Notes under the pieces: model-generated
Seen by the model: the letters and a program-made list of their open reading frames with translations, nothing else
Database searches by the model: none
What the model was told of the DNA's origin: nothing
Shown: piece after piece, positions 1 through 7,481 of the stretch
How the letters are laid out: every line of letters starts with the position of its first letter
How positions within the stretch are numbered: position 1 is the first letter of the stretch
Source: Strigomonas culicis
Taxonomy: Eukaryota; Euglenozoa; Kinetoplastea; Trypanosomatida; Trypanosomatidae
Assembly: GCA_000482145.1 (NCBI GenBank)
Contig: AUXH01000670.1
Span: 1 to 10,022, forward strand
Length of the DNA stretch: 10,022 bases
Direction: 5' to 3'
Made by a program: the position numbers and the translations under genes

Positions 1-24
1 AACAACTACTCTCCCCCTCCCCTC

Positions 25-41
25 CTCTCTCTCTCTCTCTC
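25..41. repeat. (CT)n microsatellite
   Basis: About 8.5 CT units lie inside a longer pyrimidine-rich stretch (about 11-58) on the plus strand. Its orientation is opposite to the other dinucleotide tracts of the window, which are GA on the plus strand and CT on the gene strand. Confidence 0.9.
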
Positions 42-646
42 GCTTATTTTCCCTTTTAAATTATTATGTAGTGTTAAATGACAGAAAAGAAAACAGTGCT
101 CTTTGCTTATGGAAGATTCCAACAACATATATATGTCGTATGCTAATAAGGGAATAGTGGAAACAAAACAAAAACAGAAAAAAAAAAGCCCATATGTGGT
201 TCTAATACACATCGAAGATAGTATATATAAATCTATATAAAGCAATTAATCTCTTTAAAAAATGCACTTCTTTTGCTTTACTGACTGCGATATCCTTTTT
301 TTTTTCTGATGTATCTGTGCGTGTTCCTTTTTTCTTTGTTTTCTCATTATCCTTCATCGTCACATTAAAAAAAAAAACGAGCGCTTTAGCAATGCGTGCG
401 CACATACATATGTATATATGTATAATCACAGGAGTGATAATGAAAGTGCAAAAAAAAAAATGTGAAAAATAATTACTGAAAAGCACAATAATAAAAAAAA
501 AGAGAAGTGGGATTAAAAAAGACAAAACTAAAGGAAAAGTAGGTTTGAAAAAAAAACACTGTGTATTCAGAAAAAAAAAGGGAGAGAGGGCATTCATTTA
601 ATTGAAGTTTCATTTTTTATCTTCTTTTTATTAACATTGGATGATA

Positions 647-674
647 TACATACATCTACATGCACATGTATGTA
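647..674 (-). other. Possible hairpin in the 3' UTR of the RRM gene
   Basis: Positions 647-655 (TACATACAT) are perfectly complementary to 666-674 (ATGTATGTA), with a 10-base spacer at 656-665. The structure starts about 50 bases downstream of the RRM gene's stop codon, so it would fall in that mRNA's 3' UTR, where trypanosomatid mRNA stability signals usually reside. The stem is AT-rich and a chance origin from TACA/TGTA repeats is possible. A regulatory role is inference. Confidence 0.35.
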
Positions 675-723
675 TTTACGCATTAGCAATAATCCGTTTT
701 GAGTGTGAGCGGAGATCAAAAAC

Positions 724-1425
724 TCACATGCCATACGCGATGCCGGCGGCGCCGTTCGGCAGCACAAGAAACAGCGGCTGCGCGGCGGGGAAGAGCCCGA
801 CGTTCATGCCCATGCCGCTGCTGGTGGCAGGCGGCACGTAGGCAGGCATCACCAGCCGGTTCACAGCGGGCGGCGCAGCAGCGGCGGTGCCGCCGCTGAG
901 CGAATTGCTGTTACTGAGGATATAGTCGCCGCTGAGGCTGGCGCCGGCGGCGCCCTGCAGCAGCACCAGCGGCGGCGCGGCGGCCGCAGCCGGCAGGAAC
1001 GACGCGGGCGAGATCGCGGCGCCGAGGTGCGTCTGCAGCGGGCTGTCGACGGACGGCGTGCCCTGGCTGGAGGCGCCGCTCTGCTGCTGCTGGTGCTGTT
1101 CGATGGCGGCGCTGAGCGCCGCCTGCTTCTTGGTGACCTTGCGCAGCGCGCTGCTTGCCGTCATGTGCGCGAGACGCACCTGCAGGTGGCTGTCGCCGAG
1201 CGCGGCGCCGTGCAGCGCGGCGATCGCGCGCCCGGCGGCGGTCGGCTCCTTGAAGAGCACGAAGCCGTAGCCCTTCGACTTCCGCGTGCCCTTCGTCCGC
1301 ATGATGCGTGCGGAGGCGATGGCGCCGTACGGCGTGAGGAGGTCGAACAGCTGCTGGTCCGTCACGTGGAGAGGCAGGCTCGATACGTAGACATTGCAGC
1401 CGGAATCCGCGGTCACGTAGCGCAT
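724..1425 (-). CDS. Single-RRM RNA-binding protein
   Basis: A 233-residue protein, starting at an ATG. It carries one RNA recognition motif at about residues 10-87. RNP2 is seen as NVYVSSLP (11-18) and RNP1 as KGYGFVLF (51-58), with the aromatic residues that stack on RNA bases (Tyr13, Tyr53, Phe55) present. The spacing and the 'PYGAIASARIMR' segment after helix 1 resemble ELAV/CUGBP-type RRMs and the many small trypanosomatid RBPs that bind 3' UTRs. After the RRM come a short basic linker (95-100), a Gln-rich patch (109-115) and a long Ala/Pro/Gly/Ser low-complexity tail to the end, probably disordered. No second RRM or zinc finger is visible. The likely role, inferred from the family, is post-transcriptional control of mRNA. 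I cannot assign a specific RBP number or targets. It is the last gene of the visible unit, and the helicase lies upstream. Confidence 0.92.
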   Translation of the reverse strand: MRYVTADSGCNVYVSSLPLHVTDQQLFDLLTPYGAIASARIMRTKGTRKSKGYGFVLFKEPTAAGRAIAALHGAALGDSHLQVRLAHMTASSALRKVTKKQAALSAAIEQHQQQQSGASSQGTPSVDSPLQTHLGAAISPASFLPAAAAAPPLVLLQGAAGASLSGDYILSNSNSLSGGTAAAAPPAVNRLVMPAYVPPATSSGMGMNVGLFPAAQPLFLVLPNGAAGIAYGM

Positions 1426-1533
1426 GGTGGAGCGGCGGTGGTATAAGAGGTGTGCAGGGGATGGGGATGGAGGGAGTGCGGCGCGCGTCAGGGTATACTA
1501 GTAGTATTATTAATATACGAGTGAATTAATAAA

Positions 1534-1590
1534 CTACAGAGGACAGGGATAAAAAAAAAAGAGAGAAAGGGAACAAGCCGAAAGAATACT
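1534..1590 (-). promoter_or_regulatory. Putative trans-splice site (polypyrimidine tract and AG) of the RRM gene
   Basis: Read on the minus strand, 1590-1551 is pyrimidine-rich, including a T10 run, and the first AG after it is at 1535-1534. Spliced-leader addition there would give a 5' UTR of about 108 bases before the ATG at 1425. An alternative AG lies at 1499-1498. Assigned from the general trypanosomatid rule (tract, then first AG); the exact site is inferred. Confidence 0.5.
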
Positions 1591-1790
1591 TCTGTTTTCT
1601 TTTAGTCCGTATCACAAGACTAAATTAAAAGGGAAAAAGGTAAAAAAGAATTAGGTTTATTTAATAGTATATAACAAAAAACAAAAAACAAAAAGATGGA
1701 AGCTGTTCGCTCTTGAGAGAAGAAAGAATAGAAGAAAACTATCCAACGCCAAGAATTCAAGGAAACAAATAGATACATGGATTGAGAGAA

Positions 1791-1810
1791 AGAGAGAGAG
1801 AGAGAGAGAG
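1791..1810. repeat. (AG)10 microsatellite
   Basis: Ten AG units sit within a longer purine tract (about 1784-1827). On the gene strand this is a (CT)n polypyrimidine tract in the middle of the helicase-RRM spacer, and it could act as an alternative splice or polyadenylation signal. Confidence 0.9.
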
Positions 1811-2001
1811 AAGAGGAGGAGGCGGAGAAAACGTATGATGAATAGATATCCATGCCCGTATGGCAGAGGAACAACGAAAGAAGAAAGAAAAAGAGGCTGA
1901 GATCGGCGGACCCACGCGAGCATGTATGATCCGCATGGTGCTTCTTGTGCTCTGAGAACAGCTCCTTTAGTTACGTTTGCGGTTACAATAGAGAGACATC
2001 A

Positions 2002-2008
<7 letters not shown>

Positions 2009-2034
<26 letters not shown>
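2009..2034. repeat. (AG)13 microsatellite
   Basis: Thirteen AG units lie 28 bases beyond the stop codon of the helicase gene, hence at the very start of its 3' UTR. On the gene strand it is (CT)13. The first AG after it on that strand is at 1966-1965. Confidence 0.9.
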
Positions 2035-2035
<1 letters not shown>

Positions 2036-2062
2036 TTCAGAGCCAGCGACCGAGCGCCGCGC

Positions 2063-5000
2063 TCACGGCTTATGCGGCGCCGGGACGGGGCAGTCCTGGG
2101 GGTAGTGCCACTCGCCGCAGATGAAGCAGCGCACCGGCGGCCCGCCGCCCTTCTGGCCGGCGTTGTGCGGGCAGTAGCGCGACACGTGGCCGGTGTGTCC
2201 GCAGAGAAAGCACGACTTGTTCGTCTTGAAGGGCTGGTCCGCCACCTCCACGACGCCGGCGCCGGGGCTAGCGCCGGGCTCCTCCGCCGCGAGGTTGGCC
2301 GTCAGCGGCGCGCGCGGCGCGTTGCGGTCGATGATGCGCAGCTTGCTGCCCGCGTCGTCGCGCAGCAGCCGCACGATGGCGCGCACGACGACGCTGCTGA
2401 TCTGCTCCCAGCTCTGCGCCGGGTTGTTGATCTTCGCGCGCAAGGCGGACTCGAACTGCTGTTTGATGTGCGTCAGCAGCGTCGCGTCCTCCTGTCCGCA
2501 GGCGAAGGCGGTGCGCTCGTCGACGCACAGCTCGCCGTAGCGCTCCACGTACTGCAGCGCGCCGCCGCAGAAGAGGATGACGTGCAGCGGCGACACCGGC
2601 GACACCTCGCGCAGGAAGATGCACGACGTCTTGATCTTGTCCACGTAGACGACGAGCGAGGAGGGCAGCTGGTGCTCGCGCCCGGCGACGCTCGACGGGT
2701 GGATGAGGCACTCGGAGCCGTCGAAGGTGTGGTAGCGCTGCGGCGCGCCGGGCCGCTTGGGCGCGCCGCCTTTGCGCGAAGCCACGTTGGGGTACAGCCC
2801 CGCGACGAGGCAGGCGAGGAGGCAGCGCACGCTGCCGCTGTTCGCGTTGTAGTACGCGCCGCCCGCCTCGTACACACTGCCCTCGAGCGTCTCGTAGACA
2901 CCGAAGGCGAAGCGGTTGGGTCGCGCGGCCCCGCTCTGCCGCCCGTCGCCGGCGCGCAGCTCGAGGAAGCCGCCGTCGATGAGGTAGCGTTCGTACTGCA
3001 TCTTGGTGGAGCGCAGCTGGTGCAGCGCGGCCGGCGACAGGTAGCACTCCTGGCAGACCTTGCGGCCTGCGGCGGGCCCCTTCGACTGGTCGGCCGCGAC
3101 CCAGCGCGCGTAGGCGAACCAGGCTGCGAGGTGGTCGGAGAAGTACTCGCCGGCGAAGGCGCGGCGCACGCTCTCCACCTCGTTGCGGAGGTCGACCGAC
3201 GTCACGAAGGGCGGCCGCGCGGCGAGGCAGGCGGCGATGGTCAGCACCGGGTCGAGGCACTGCAGCAGCGCGCCGTGGATGATGATCTTGCCAACGCGCA
3301 CGTCGAGTGGCAGGTTCGCCAGGTGCAGCCCCAGCGACGTCAGCCGCTTCTCCGCCGTCAGCGCGCCGAGCGTCGTGAGCACCTTCACGCTGCTGTGGAT
3401 CGCGCGCTCCTCCGGCGGCGTCAGCGCCTTGCGCAGGTACTCCACCTCGTCGCCGAGGTGCAGCGCGTAGATCTGGAGGATGAGAGACTCGAGCGGCACA
3501 CGGTGCATCTCACACAGCTGGTGGTCGTCGAAGGCCTCGTACTGCGCCTCCGTGAAGAGGCGGAAGCAGAAGCCTTCCCGCACACGGCCGGCGCGGCCCT
3601 GCCGCTGCCGGCAGTTCGCCTTGGCGATGTCGACCGTGACGAGCTCGGAGAGGCTCTTGCGAGCGTTGTAGCGGTTCTCCTTCGCCTTGCCGGTGTCCAC
3701 GACAAAGACGGCGTCGTCGATGGTGACGGAGGTCTCCATGATGTTCGTGCCGATGATGACCTTGCGCTTCCCCTTCGGCGGGCGCTTGAAGACGCTCTGC
3801 TGCTCCGCGGAGCCGAGCGAGCTGTGCAGGTTGTACATGACGCAGCTGTGTGCGAGGGCGGGGTTGCTCTTGAGCTGCTCCATGCAGCGCTGAATCTCCG
3901 CCATGCCGGGCAGGAAGATGAGCACCGCCCCCTCGACGCGCAGCGCGGTGTCGATGTACACGACGACGGCCTCGATCAGCTCGTAGTTGATCACCTCGAG
4001 GTTCATACGAGCGATGGTGTCCAGCGTCTGCGGGGACGCACTCACCGTCTTGGCGAGCGCGCGGTGCCGCGCGGCGACCTCGACGTCCTCGTCCGCGTCG
4101 TCGAGCCCGAGGTCGAAGGTGGCCTTGCGCGTGTTGCGGCGCCGCACCTCCGTGTTGGCGCTCGGCCGCGCGTAGGGCGAGCCGTCCTCGAGCACGTAGT
4201 GCACCTCCGGCAGCAGCTGCTCCAGGTGCAGCACGCGCACGGGGAAGGTGCGGCCCTTGATGCCGATCGTCGGCGCGTCGTCGAAGTAGCGCGAGAAGAG
4301 CGCCGAGTCCATCGTGGCGCTCATCAGGATGACCTTGAGGTCGCTGCGGCGCGCGACGAGGTCGCGCAGCAGGATCAGTAGAAAGTCCGTGTCGACGCCG
4401 CGCTCGTGGATCTCATCGACGACGACGTGGCTGACGTTGCCGAGGAACTTGTCGGCCTGCAGCCGGCGCAGCACGATACCGGTCGTGCAGTACGTCAGCT
4501 GCGTGCGCTTCGACACGCAGTTCTCCAGGCGGATGGTGTAGCCGACGCGGCCGCCGACCGCCTCGTCGCGCTCCTCCGCGACACGCAGGGCGACGGAGGT
4601 GGCGGCGAGCCGCCGCGGCTGCGTGCACACGATGTTGGCCTCGCTGCCGTGGCCCTCCTCGCAGAGGAACTCGTACAGAAACTGCGGGATCTGCGTCGTC
4701 TTGCCGCTGCCCGTCTCGCCGCCGATGACGACGACGTTGTGGCGCGCGAGCGCGGCGCGCAGCTCCCCGCGCACGGCGTGCGCCGGGAGGCCGTCGCGCT
4801 GCCGGCGCAGGCTGCCCGTCTCGCGTAGCTGCGCCCACTCCCGCCGCAGCTCCTCGTCCATCTTCGCGTCGCGCCGCAGGAAGGTCTGGCGCACGGCCTC
4901 GTTCATGCGGCTCGTGTCCTCCACCGTCGCCAGCTCCACGCGCTCCGGCATCTGGAGGTTGAAGAAGCGGTCCTGGCCATCGCCGTCGTCGTCCTTCGCG

Positions 5001-6004
5001 TCGCCCTTGCCGGTGAGCGCGCCGACGAACGCCTTGCGCTGGTCCGCCTGCGCCTGCCGCTCGCGGCGCTTCTCCTGCGCCTCCGTGGCGGCGGCGGCCG
5101 CGCTCAGGTCCGGCACCGCGTCGCCGATGCCCGCGATGACGCCCGCGACCGCGGAGACGAGCGCCATGAGGCAGCCGCCGCCGACGAAGCTGTTGATGGT
5201 GTCGACTGCTGTGTCCATGACGGCGCGGCGGTTCTGCGCGGTCAGCTCGCGCGTGCAGTTGGGCAGCAGCGCCATGTCCGGCGGCGCCCCGTGCGTCACC
5301 GGGCCCTTCAGCGGCTGCAGGTAGATGCTGGGCGTCTCCGCGGGGTAGTAGTCGGGCAGCCGCACGACGACCAGCACCGGGTCCTGCTTCTCCGTCGGAA
5401 AGCTGAAGTAGAGCTCGCGGTTCTCCGTCGCCGCATCGTCGAAGTTCTTCTCGCCGATGAGGGCGTCCGTGAAGAGCGCGCGCAGTGTTTCGATCTCGTC
5501 CTGCAGCACGGCATCGCCCTCCGCTTCGTCCACGCCGGCGTCGGCGGCGGCCTCCGCGCGGCGGTACCACACCATGCAGTTGAAGAGCTCGAAGCAGCAC
5601 TGGATGAGGAAGGGCTGGAAGGCGCTCGTCGCGCCAAGCAGCTCTGACACGTCGCTGAACACCGGCACCGCGTTGGTCTGCGCGAGGTCCGCGAGGTACT
5701 GCGAGACCAGGTCGCGCGGGAAGCCGAGGCCCTCGCAGAGGCGCTGCAGCACGTCCATCGGCGTCAGCGGCGCGTTGCGCTGCAGTGTAATCCGCGCGCC
5801 GGCGTCGGCGTCGAAGTGCTTCTCGGGCACCGGCACGCTGCCGCCCGTCGCGGCGTGGTGCAGCACGTCGATGACCATCTCCCGCCCGGCGGTGCTCATC
5901 ATGGACGGCGCCGGGCTGGGCGTCGGTGGGCCGCCGCGGCCGCGGCCGCCGCCCCGGCCCCTGCCGCGCACCTGCTGCGGGCGCCGCTGTCGGTTCGGGC
6001 CCAT
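2063..6004 (-). CDS. DEAH/RHA-family ATP-dependent RNA helicase, DHX57-like, with RWD domain and zinc knuckles
   Basis: 1313 residues from the ATG at 6004. The frame runs 7 codons further to a GTG at 6025 and then meets a stop, so ATG is the first usable start. In order: an Arg/Gly-rich N terminus (RGRGRGGGRGRGG, about 13-25); a helical region about 80-150 that could be UBA-like; an RWD domain beginning at about 167 (DEIETLRALF) with its hallmark YPxxxP as YPAETP (about 220-225); then the helicase core. Core motifs: I GETGSGKTT (429-437), Ia TQPRRLAA, II DEIH (530-533), III SAT (562-564), V GTNIMETSVTI (752-762), VI QRQGRAGR (800-807). Next are winged-helix/HA2 and OB-fold regions (about 840-1190). 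Two zinc knuckles end the protein: CX2CX4HX4C (1265-1278) and CX2CX3HX4C (1293-1305). RWD plus an RHA-type core points to DHX57-like proteins; C-terminal knuckles are not part of the usual DHX57 layout. RNA unwinding or remodelling is inferred from the family; the substrate is unknown. Confidence 0.96.
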   Translation of the reverse strand: MGPNRQRRPQQVRGRGRGGGRGRGGPPTPSPAPSMMSTAGREMVIDVLHHAATGGSVPVPEKHFDADAGARITLQRNAPLTPMDVLQRLCEGLGFPRDLVSQYLADLAQTNAVPVFSDVSELLGATSAFQPFLIQCCFELFNCMVWYRRAEAAADAGVDEAEGDAVLQDEIETLRALFTDALIGEKNFDDAATENRELYFSFPTEKQDPVLVVVRLPDYYPAETPSIYLQPLKGPVTHGAPPDMALLPNCTRELTAQNRRAVMDTAVDTINSFVGGGCLMALVSAVAGVIAGIGDAVPDLSAAAAATEAQEKRRERQAQADQRKAFVGALTGKGDAKDDDGDGQDRFFNLQMPERVELATVEDTSRMNEAVRQTFLRRDAKMDEELRREWAQLRETGSLRRQRDGLPAHAVRGELRAALARHNVVVIGGETGSGKTTQIPQFLYEFLCEEGHGSEANIVCTQPRRLAATSVALRVAEERDEAVGGRVGYTIRLENCVSKRTQLTYCTTGIVLRRLQADKFLGNVSHVVVDEIHERGVDTDFLLILLRDLVARRSDLKVILMSATMDSALFSRYFDDAPTIGIKGRTFPVRVLHLEQLLPEVHYVLEDGSPYARPSANTEVRRRNTRKATFDLGLDDADEDVEVAARHRALAKTVSASPQTLDTIARMNLEVINYELIEAVVVYIDTALRVEGAVLIFLPGMAEIQRCMEQLKSNPALAHSCVMYNLHSSLGSAEQQSVFKRPPKGKRKVIIGTNIMETSVTIDDAVFVVDTGKAKENRYNARKSLSELVTVDIAKANCRQRQGRAGRVREGFCFRLFTEAQYEAFDDHQLCEMHRVPLESLILQIYALHLGDEVEYLRKALTPPEERAIHSSVKVLTTLGALTAEKRLTSLGLHLANLPLDVRVGKIIIHGALLQCLDPVLTIAACLAARPPFVTSVDLRNEVESVRRAFAGEYFSDHLAAWFAYARWVAADQSKGPAAGRKVCQECYLSPAALHQLRSTKMQYERYLIDGGFLELRAGDGRQSGAARPNRFAFGVYETLEGSVYEAGGAYYNANSGSVRCLLACLVAGLYPNVASRKGGAPKRPGAPQRYHTFDGSECLIHPSSVAGREHQLPSSLVVYVDKIKTSCIFLREVSPVSPLHVILFCGGALQYVERYGELCVDERTAFACGQEDATLLTHIKQQFESALRAKINNPAQSWEQISSVVVRAIVRLLRDDAGSKLRIIDRNAPRAPLTANLAAEEPGASPGAGVVEVADQPFKTNKSCFLCGHTGHVSRYCPHNAGQKGGGPPVRCFICGEWHYPQDCPVPAPHKP

Positions 6005-6155
6005 GCCGTGTGGTCGGGCGCGCACGCTACCTCACGAGTGGTATACAGGTGGTAGGCAAAGAGCAACCGCTACAACACCGATTGTAAGAAGAAAAAACAA
6101 CCTAAACACCCAAAAGAAGTTCTTGAAACTATTTCTTTCTTCTTCTTTCGGAATG

Positions 6156-6187
<32 letters not shown>

Positions 6188-6379
6188 CACAGAATAACGA
6201 GGCGACAACCGAAGAGGGGGTGTAGTGAATTCGAAAACACAATAATAAAAGAACAACAAACACGAGCAAATAAAAGGGGGGAGAGTGTTATTTATAGCAT
6301 TCATTTAAGTGTAATAAGTGCGCAGCTGCTATCCACAAGAGACCATCTCCAGCAATCGATATATTTTCTCCGTTATGCG
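6005..6379. other. Intergenic region between NTH1 and helicase genes
   Basis: A 375-base spacer, AT-rich from about 6060 onwards. It holds the 3' UTR of the glycosylase mRNA (right part) and the 5' UTR and splice tract of the helicase (left part). Apart from the GA tract I see no repeat, RNA gene or credible open frame. Confidence 0.65.
6145..6187 (-). promoter_or_regulatory. Putative trans-splice site of the helicase gene, with (GA)13 tract
   Basis: Plus-strand (GA)13 at 6161-6187 is a (CT)n polypyrimidine tract on the gene strand. The first AG downstream of it is at 6146-6145. Splicing there would give a 5' UTR of about 140 bases. This would keep the upstream in-frame GTG and its preceding stop in the 5' UTR, consistent with the ATG at 6004 as start. 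The exact acceptor is inferred. Confidence 0.55.
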
Positions 6380-7282
6380 CTATATGGTGACTATCTTCTC
6401 GTCCGTCTTCTTCATGGCAGCTGACAAGTGTAGTTTGCGCTTCACCTTTGCGGTCGCCGGCGCCCGTGCCGCCTTGGCTGTCTTCTTCGGCTTCGGTGTC
6501 GCCTTCTCGCTCCCTTTTGCCTTCGCCCGCGACAGCGATGTGGTGGCCGACGGACTGCGCGGCTTCTCCGGCGTGGCGGCGGCCGCGCGGCCCTCGCGGA
6601 ACGCGTTGGGACACTCGCCGCGCAGCGGGCACTCGCCGCACTTGGGGCCGATCGGCGCGCAGACGGTCTGGCCGAGCCCGACGAGCAGGTGGTTGATCTC
6701 GCGCCAGTGGCGGTGCGGCAGCCAGCCCTCCAGGCACTTGCGGGTGTCTTCCGGCGTCTTGGCCGTCGGCGGCGTCCAGCCGAAGCGGCGCGCGATGCGG
6801 TGGACGTGTGTGTCGACGCCGATGCCCAGCACCTGGCCGTCCGCGCCCTGCAGGAACAGGTGCGTCATCTTGGGCCCGACGCCCGGCAGCGCGATGATCT
6901 CCTCGTAGCGCCGCGGCACCAGCCCGGCGTGGTCGCGCAGCAGGATGTCGGCCACCTGTTTGATGTGCTTCGCCTTGGTGTGGTGGAAGCCGACCTTCTG
7001 GATGTAGCCGTCGAGCTGCGCCTCCGCCCAGCCGGCCACCCGCTGCACCGTCAGCCCGCGGCCCATCAGCTCATGCATCGTGGCCGCCGTCACGGTGTCC
7101 TTCGTCTGCGCGCTCAGCATCAGCGCGATGAGCGTGTGGAAGCGCTGCACCTCCTTGGGCGCCGCCGCGTCCGTCAGCCGGTCGCAGCCCATCGTGTCGA
7201 CCGGCGCCGCGAGCGTCGTGCGGCACTGCTGAAGGAGGAGGTACAGCCGCTCCCAGTTGGCCGGGGGCTTGAAGGCGGACAT
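6380..7282 (-). CDS. NTH1: Endonuclease III homologue (NTH1), bifunctional DNA glycosylase/AP lyase
   Basis: 300 residues from an ATG. It removes oxidised pyrimidines from DNA and nicks the resulting abasic site in base excision repair. The HhH-GPD fold is clear: LMLSAQTKD (54-62), the helix-hairpin-helix ALPGVGPKM (131-139) with the catalytic lysine Lys138, and VDTHVHRIARR (156-166) with the catalytic Asp157. The [4Fe-4S] cluster ligands Cys208, Cys215, Cys218 and Cys224 show the exact C-X6-C-X2-C-X5-C spacing. The GVGPKM and VDTHVHRI sequences fit eukaryotic NTH1 better than bacterial Nth. Residues from about 232 to 300 are a Lys/Ala/Pro-rich tail (for example TPKPKKTAKAA), resembling histone H1 tails and probably serving as nuclear localisation and/or DNA-binding region. 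There is no obvious mitochondrial presequence. The gene is complete with all key residues intact. Confidence 0.97.
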   Translation of the reverse strand: MSAFKPPANWERLYLLLQQCRTTLAAPVDTMGCDRLTDAAAPKEVQRFHTLIALMLSAQTKDTVTAATMHELMGRGLTVQRVAGWAEAQLDGYIQKVGFHHTKAKHIKQVADILLRDHAGLVPRRYEEIIALPGVGPKMTHLFLQGADGQVLGIGVDTHVHRIARRFGWTPPTAKTPEDTRKCLEGWLPHRHWREINHLLVGLGQTVCAPIGPKCGECPLRGECPNAFREGRAAAATPEKPRSPSATTSLSRAKAKGSEKATPKPKKTAKAARAPATAKVKRKLHLSAAMKKTDEKIVTI

Positions 7283-7306
7283 GCTATGCTACAGATCTGC
7301 AGGAAA

Positions 7307-7345
7307 CTGAAGGACAGACGGGCGAGTGAGGGGGGAGTAGACGAC
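7307..7345 (-). promoter_or_regulatory. Putative trans-splice site of the NTH1 gene
   Basis: On the gene strand, 7345-7309 is a C/T-rich stretch ending in CTGTCCTTCAG, with the AG at 7308-7307. A second CAG follows with AG at 7298-7297. Either would give a very short 5' UTR of 14 to 24 bases before the ATG at 7282. No in-frame ATG lies between. This spacer lacks the CT dinucleotide repeat used elsewhere. Confidence 0.45.
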
Positions 7346-7481
7346 GGTGTGTGTGGGAGGTGGAGGTGGTGGCTGCGCCGTCTTGGGGGGCCGGCGAGGG
7401 CCACCGTGGCGTTGGATGGCAGGTGAGATGTCCGGCTGACACGCACGCACGATTAGACGATAGAATATGTAAAGGAAACAT

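Larger units (their letters stand above)
1..723. other. AT-rich intergenic region / 3' UTR of the RRM gene
   Basis: No credible gene is visible here. The stretch is strongly AT-rich, unlike the GC-rich coding DNA beside it. It contains many homopolymers: A runs of 9 to 11 at 178-187, 367-377, 450-460, 493-501, 548-556 and 571-579, and a T10 run at 296-305. Because the adjacent gene reads leftwards, the part nearest 723 should be its 3' UTR. On the minus strand the A runs become T runs, and the segment around 571-590 reads as a pyrimidine tract with an AG at 560-559, which could serve a minus-strand gene beyond the left edge. The open frames here encode only Phe/Leu/Lys-rich low-complexity peptides from the homopolymers. 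No tRNA-like fold was found by eye. Confidence 0.7.
1426..2062. other. Intergenic region between helicase and RRM genes, with two GA tracts
   Basis: A 637-base spacer, purine-rich on the plus strand, meaning pyrimidine-rich on the gene strand. It should contain the 3' UTR and polyadenylation site of the helicase mRNA and the 5' UTR of the RRM mRNA. Three pyrimidine blocks are present on the minus strand: near 2009-2034, near 1784-1827 and near 1551-1590. Frames open on the minus strand around 1620-1923 give Phe/Leu/Ser-rich peptides that are translations of the CT and T tracts. I do not call a gene there. Confidence 0.65.

Noticed and set aside
404..415. 12-base palindrome ATACATATGTAT as a regulatory site
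   Set aside because: It sits in a TA/CA-rich stretch where such palindromes arise easily, and sequence-specific promoter operators are not expected for these genes.
202..597. 131-codon minus-strand frame rich in Phe, Leu and Lys
   Set aside because: It translates T and A homopolymers of AT-rich non-coding DNA; no domain, and base composition unlike the five genes.
1620..1923. Overlapping minus-strand frames with Ser/Leu/Phe repeats
   Set aside because: Most of the peptide comes from the (CT)n and T tracts, and two frames look equally open. A short real peptide cannot be excluded, but nothing supports it.
1922..4381. 819-codon open frame on the plus strand opposite the helicase gene
   Set aside because: It is antisense to the conserved helicase core, and its product is an Arg/Ala/Val/His/Leu-rich composition without motifs. 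High GC at third positions removes stops from the opposite strand. The same applies to plus-strand frames opposite the NTH1, PIG-L and PEX11-like genes.
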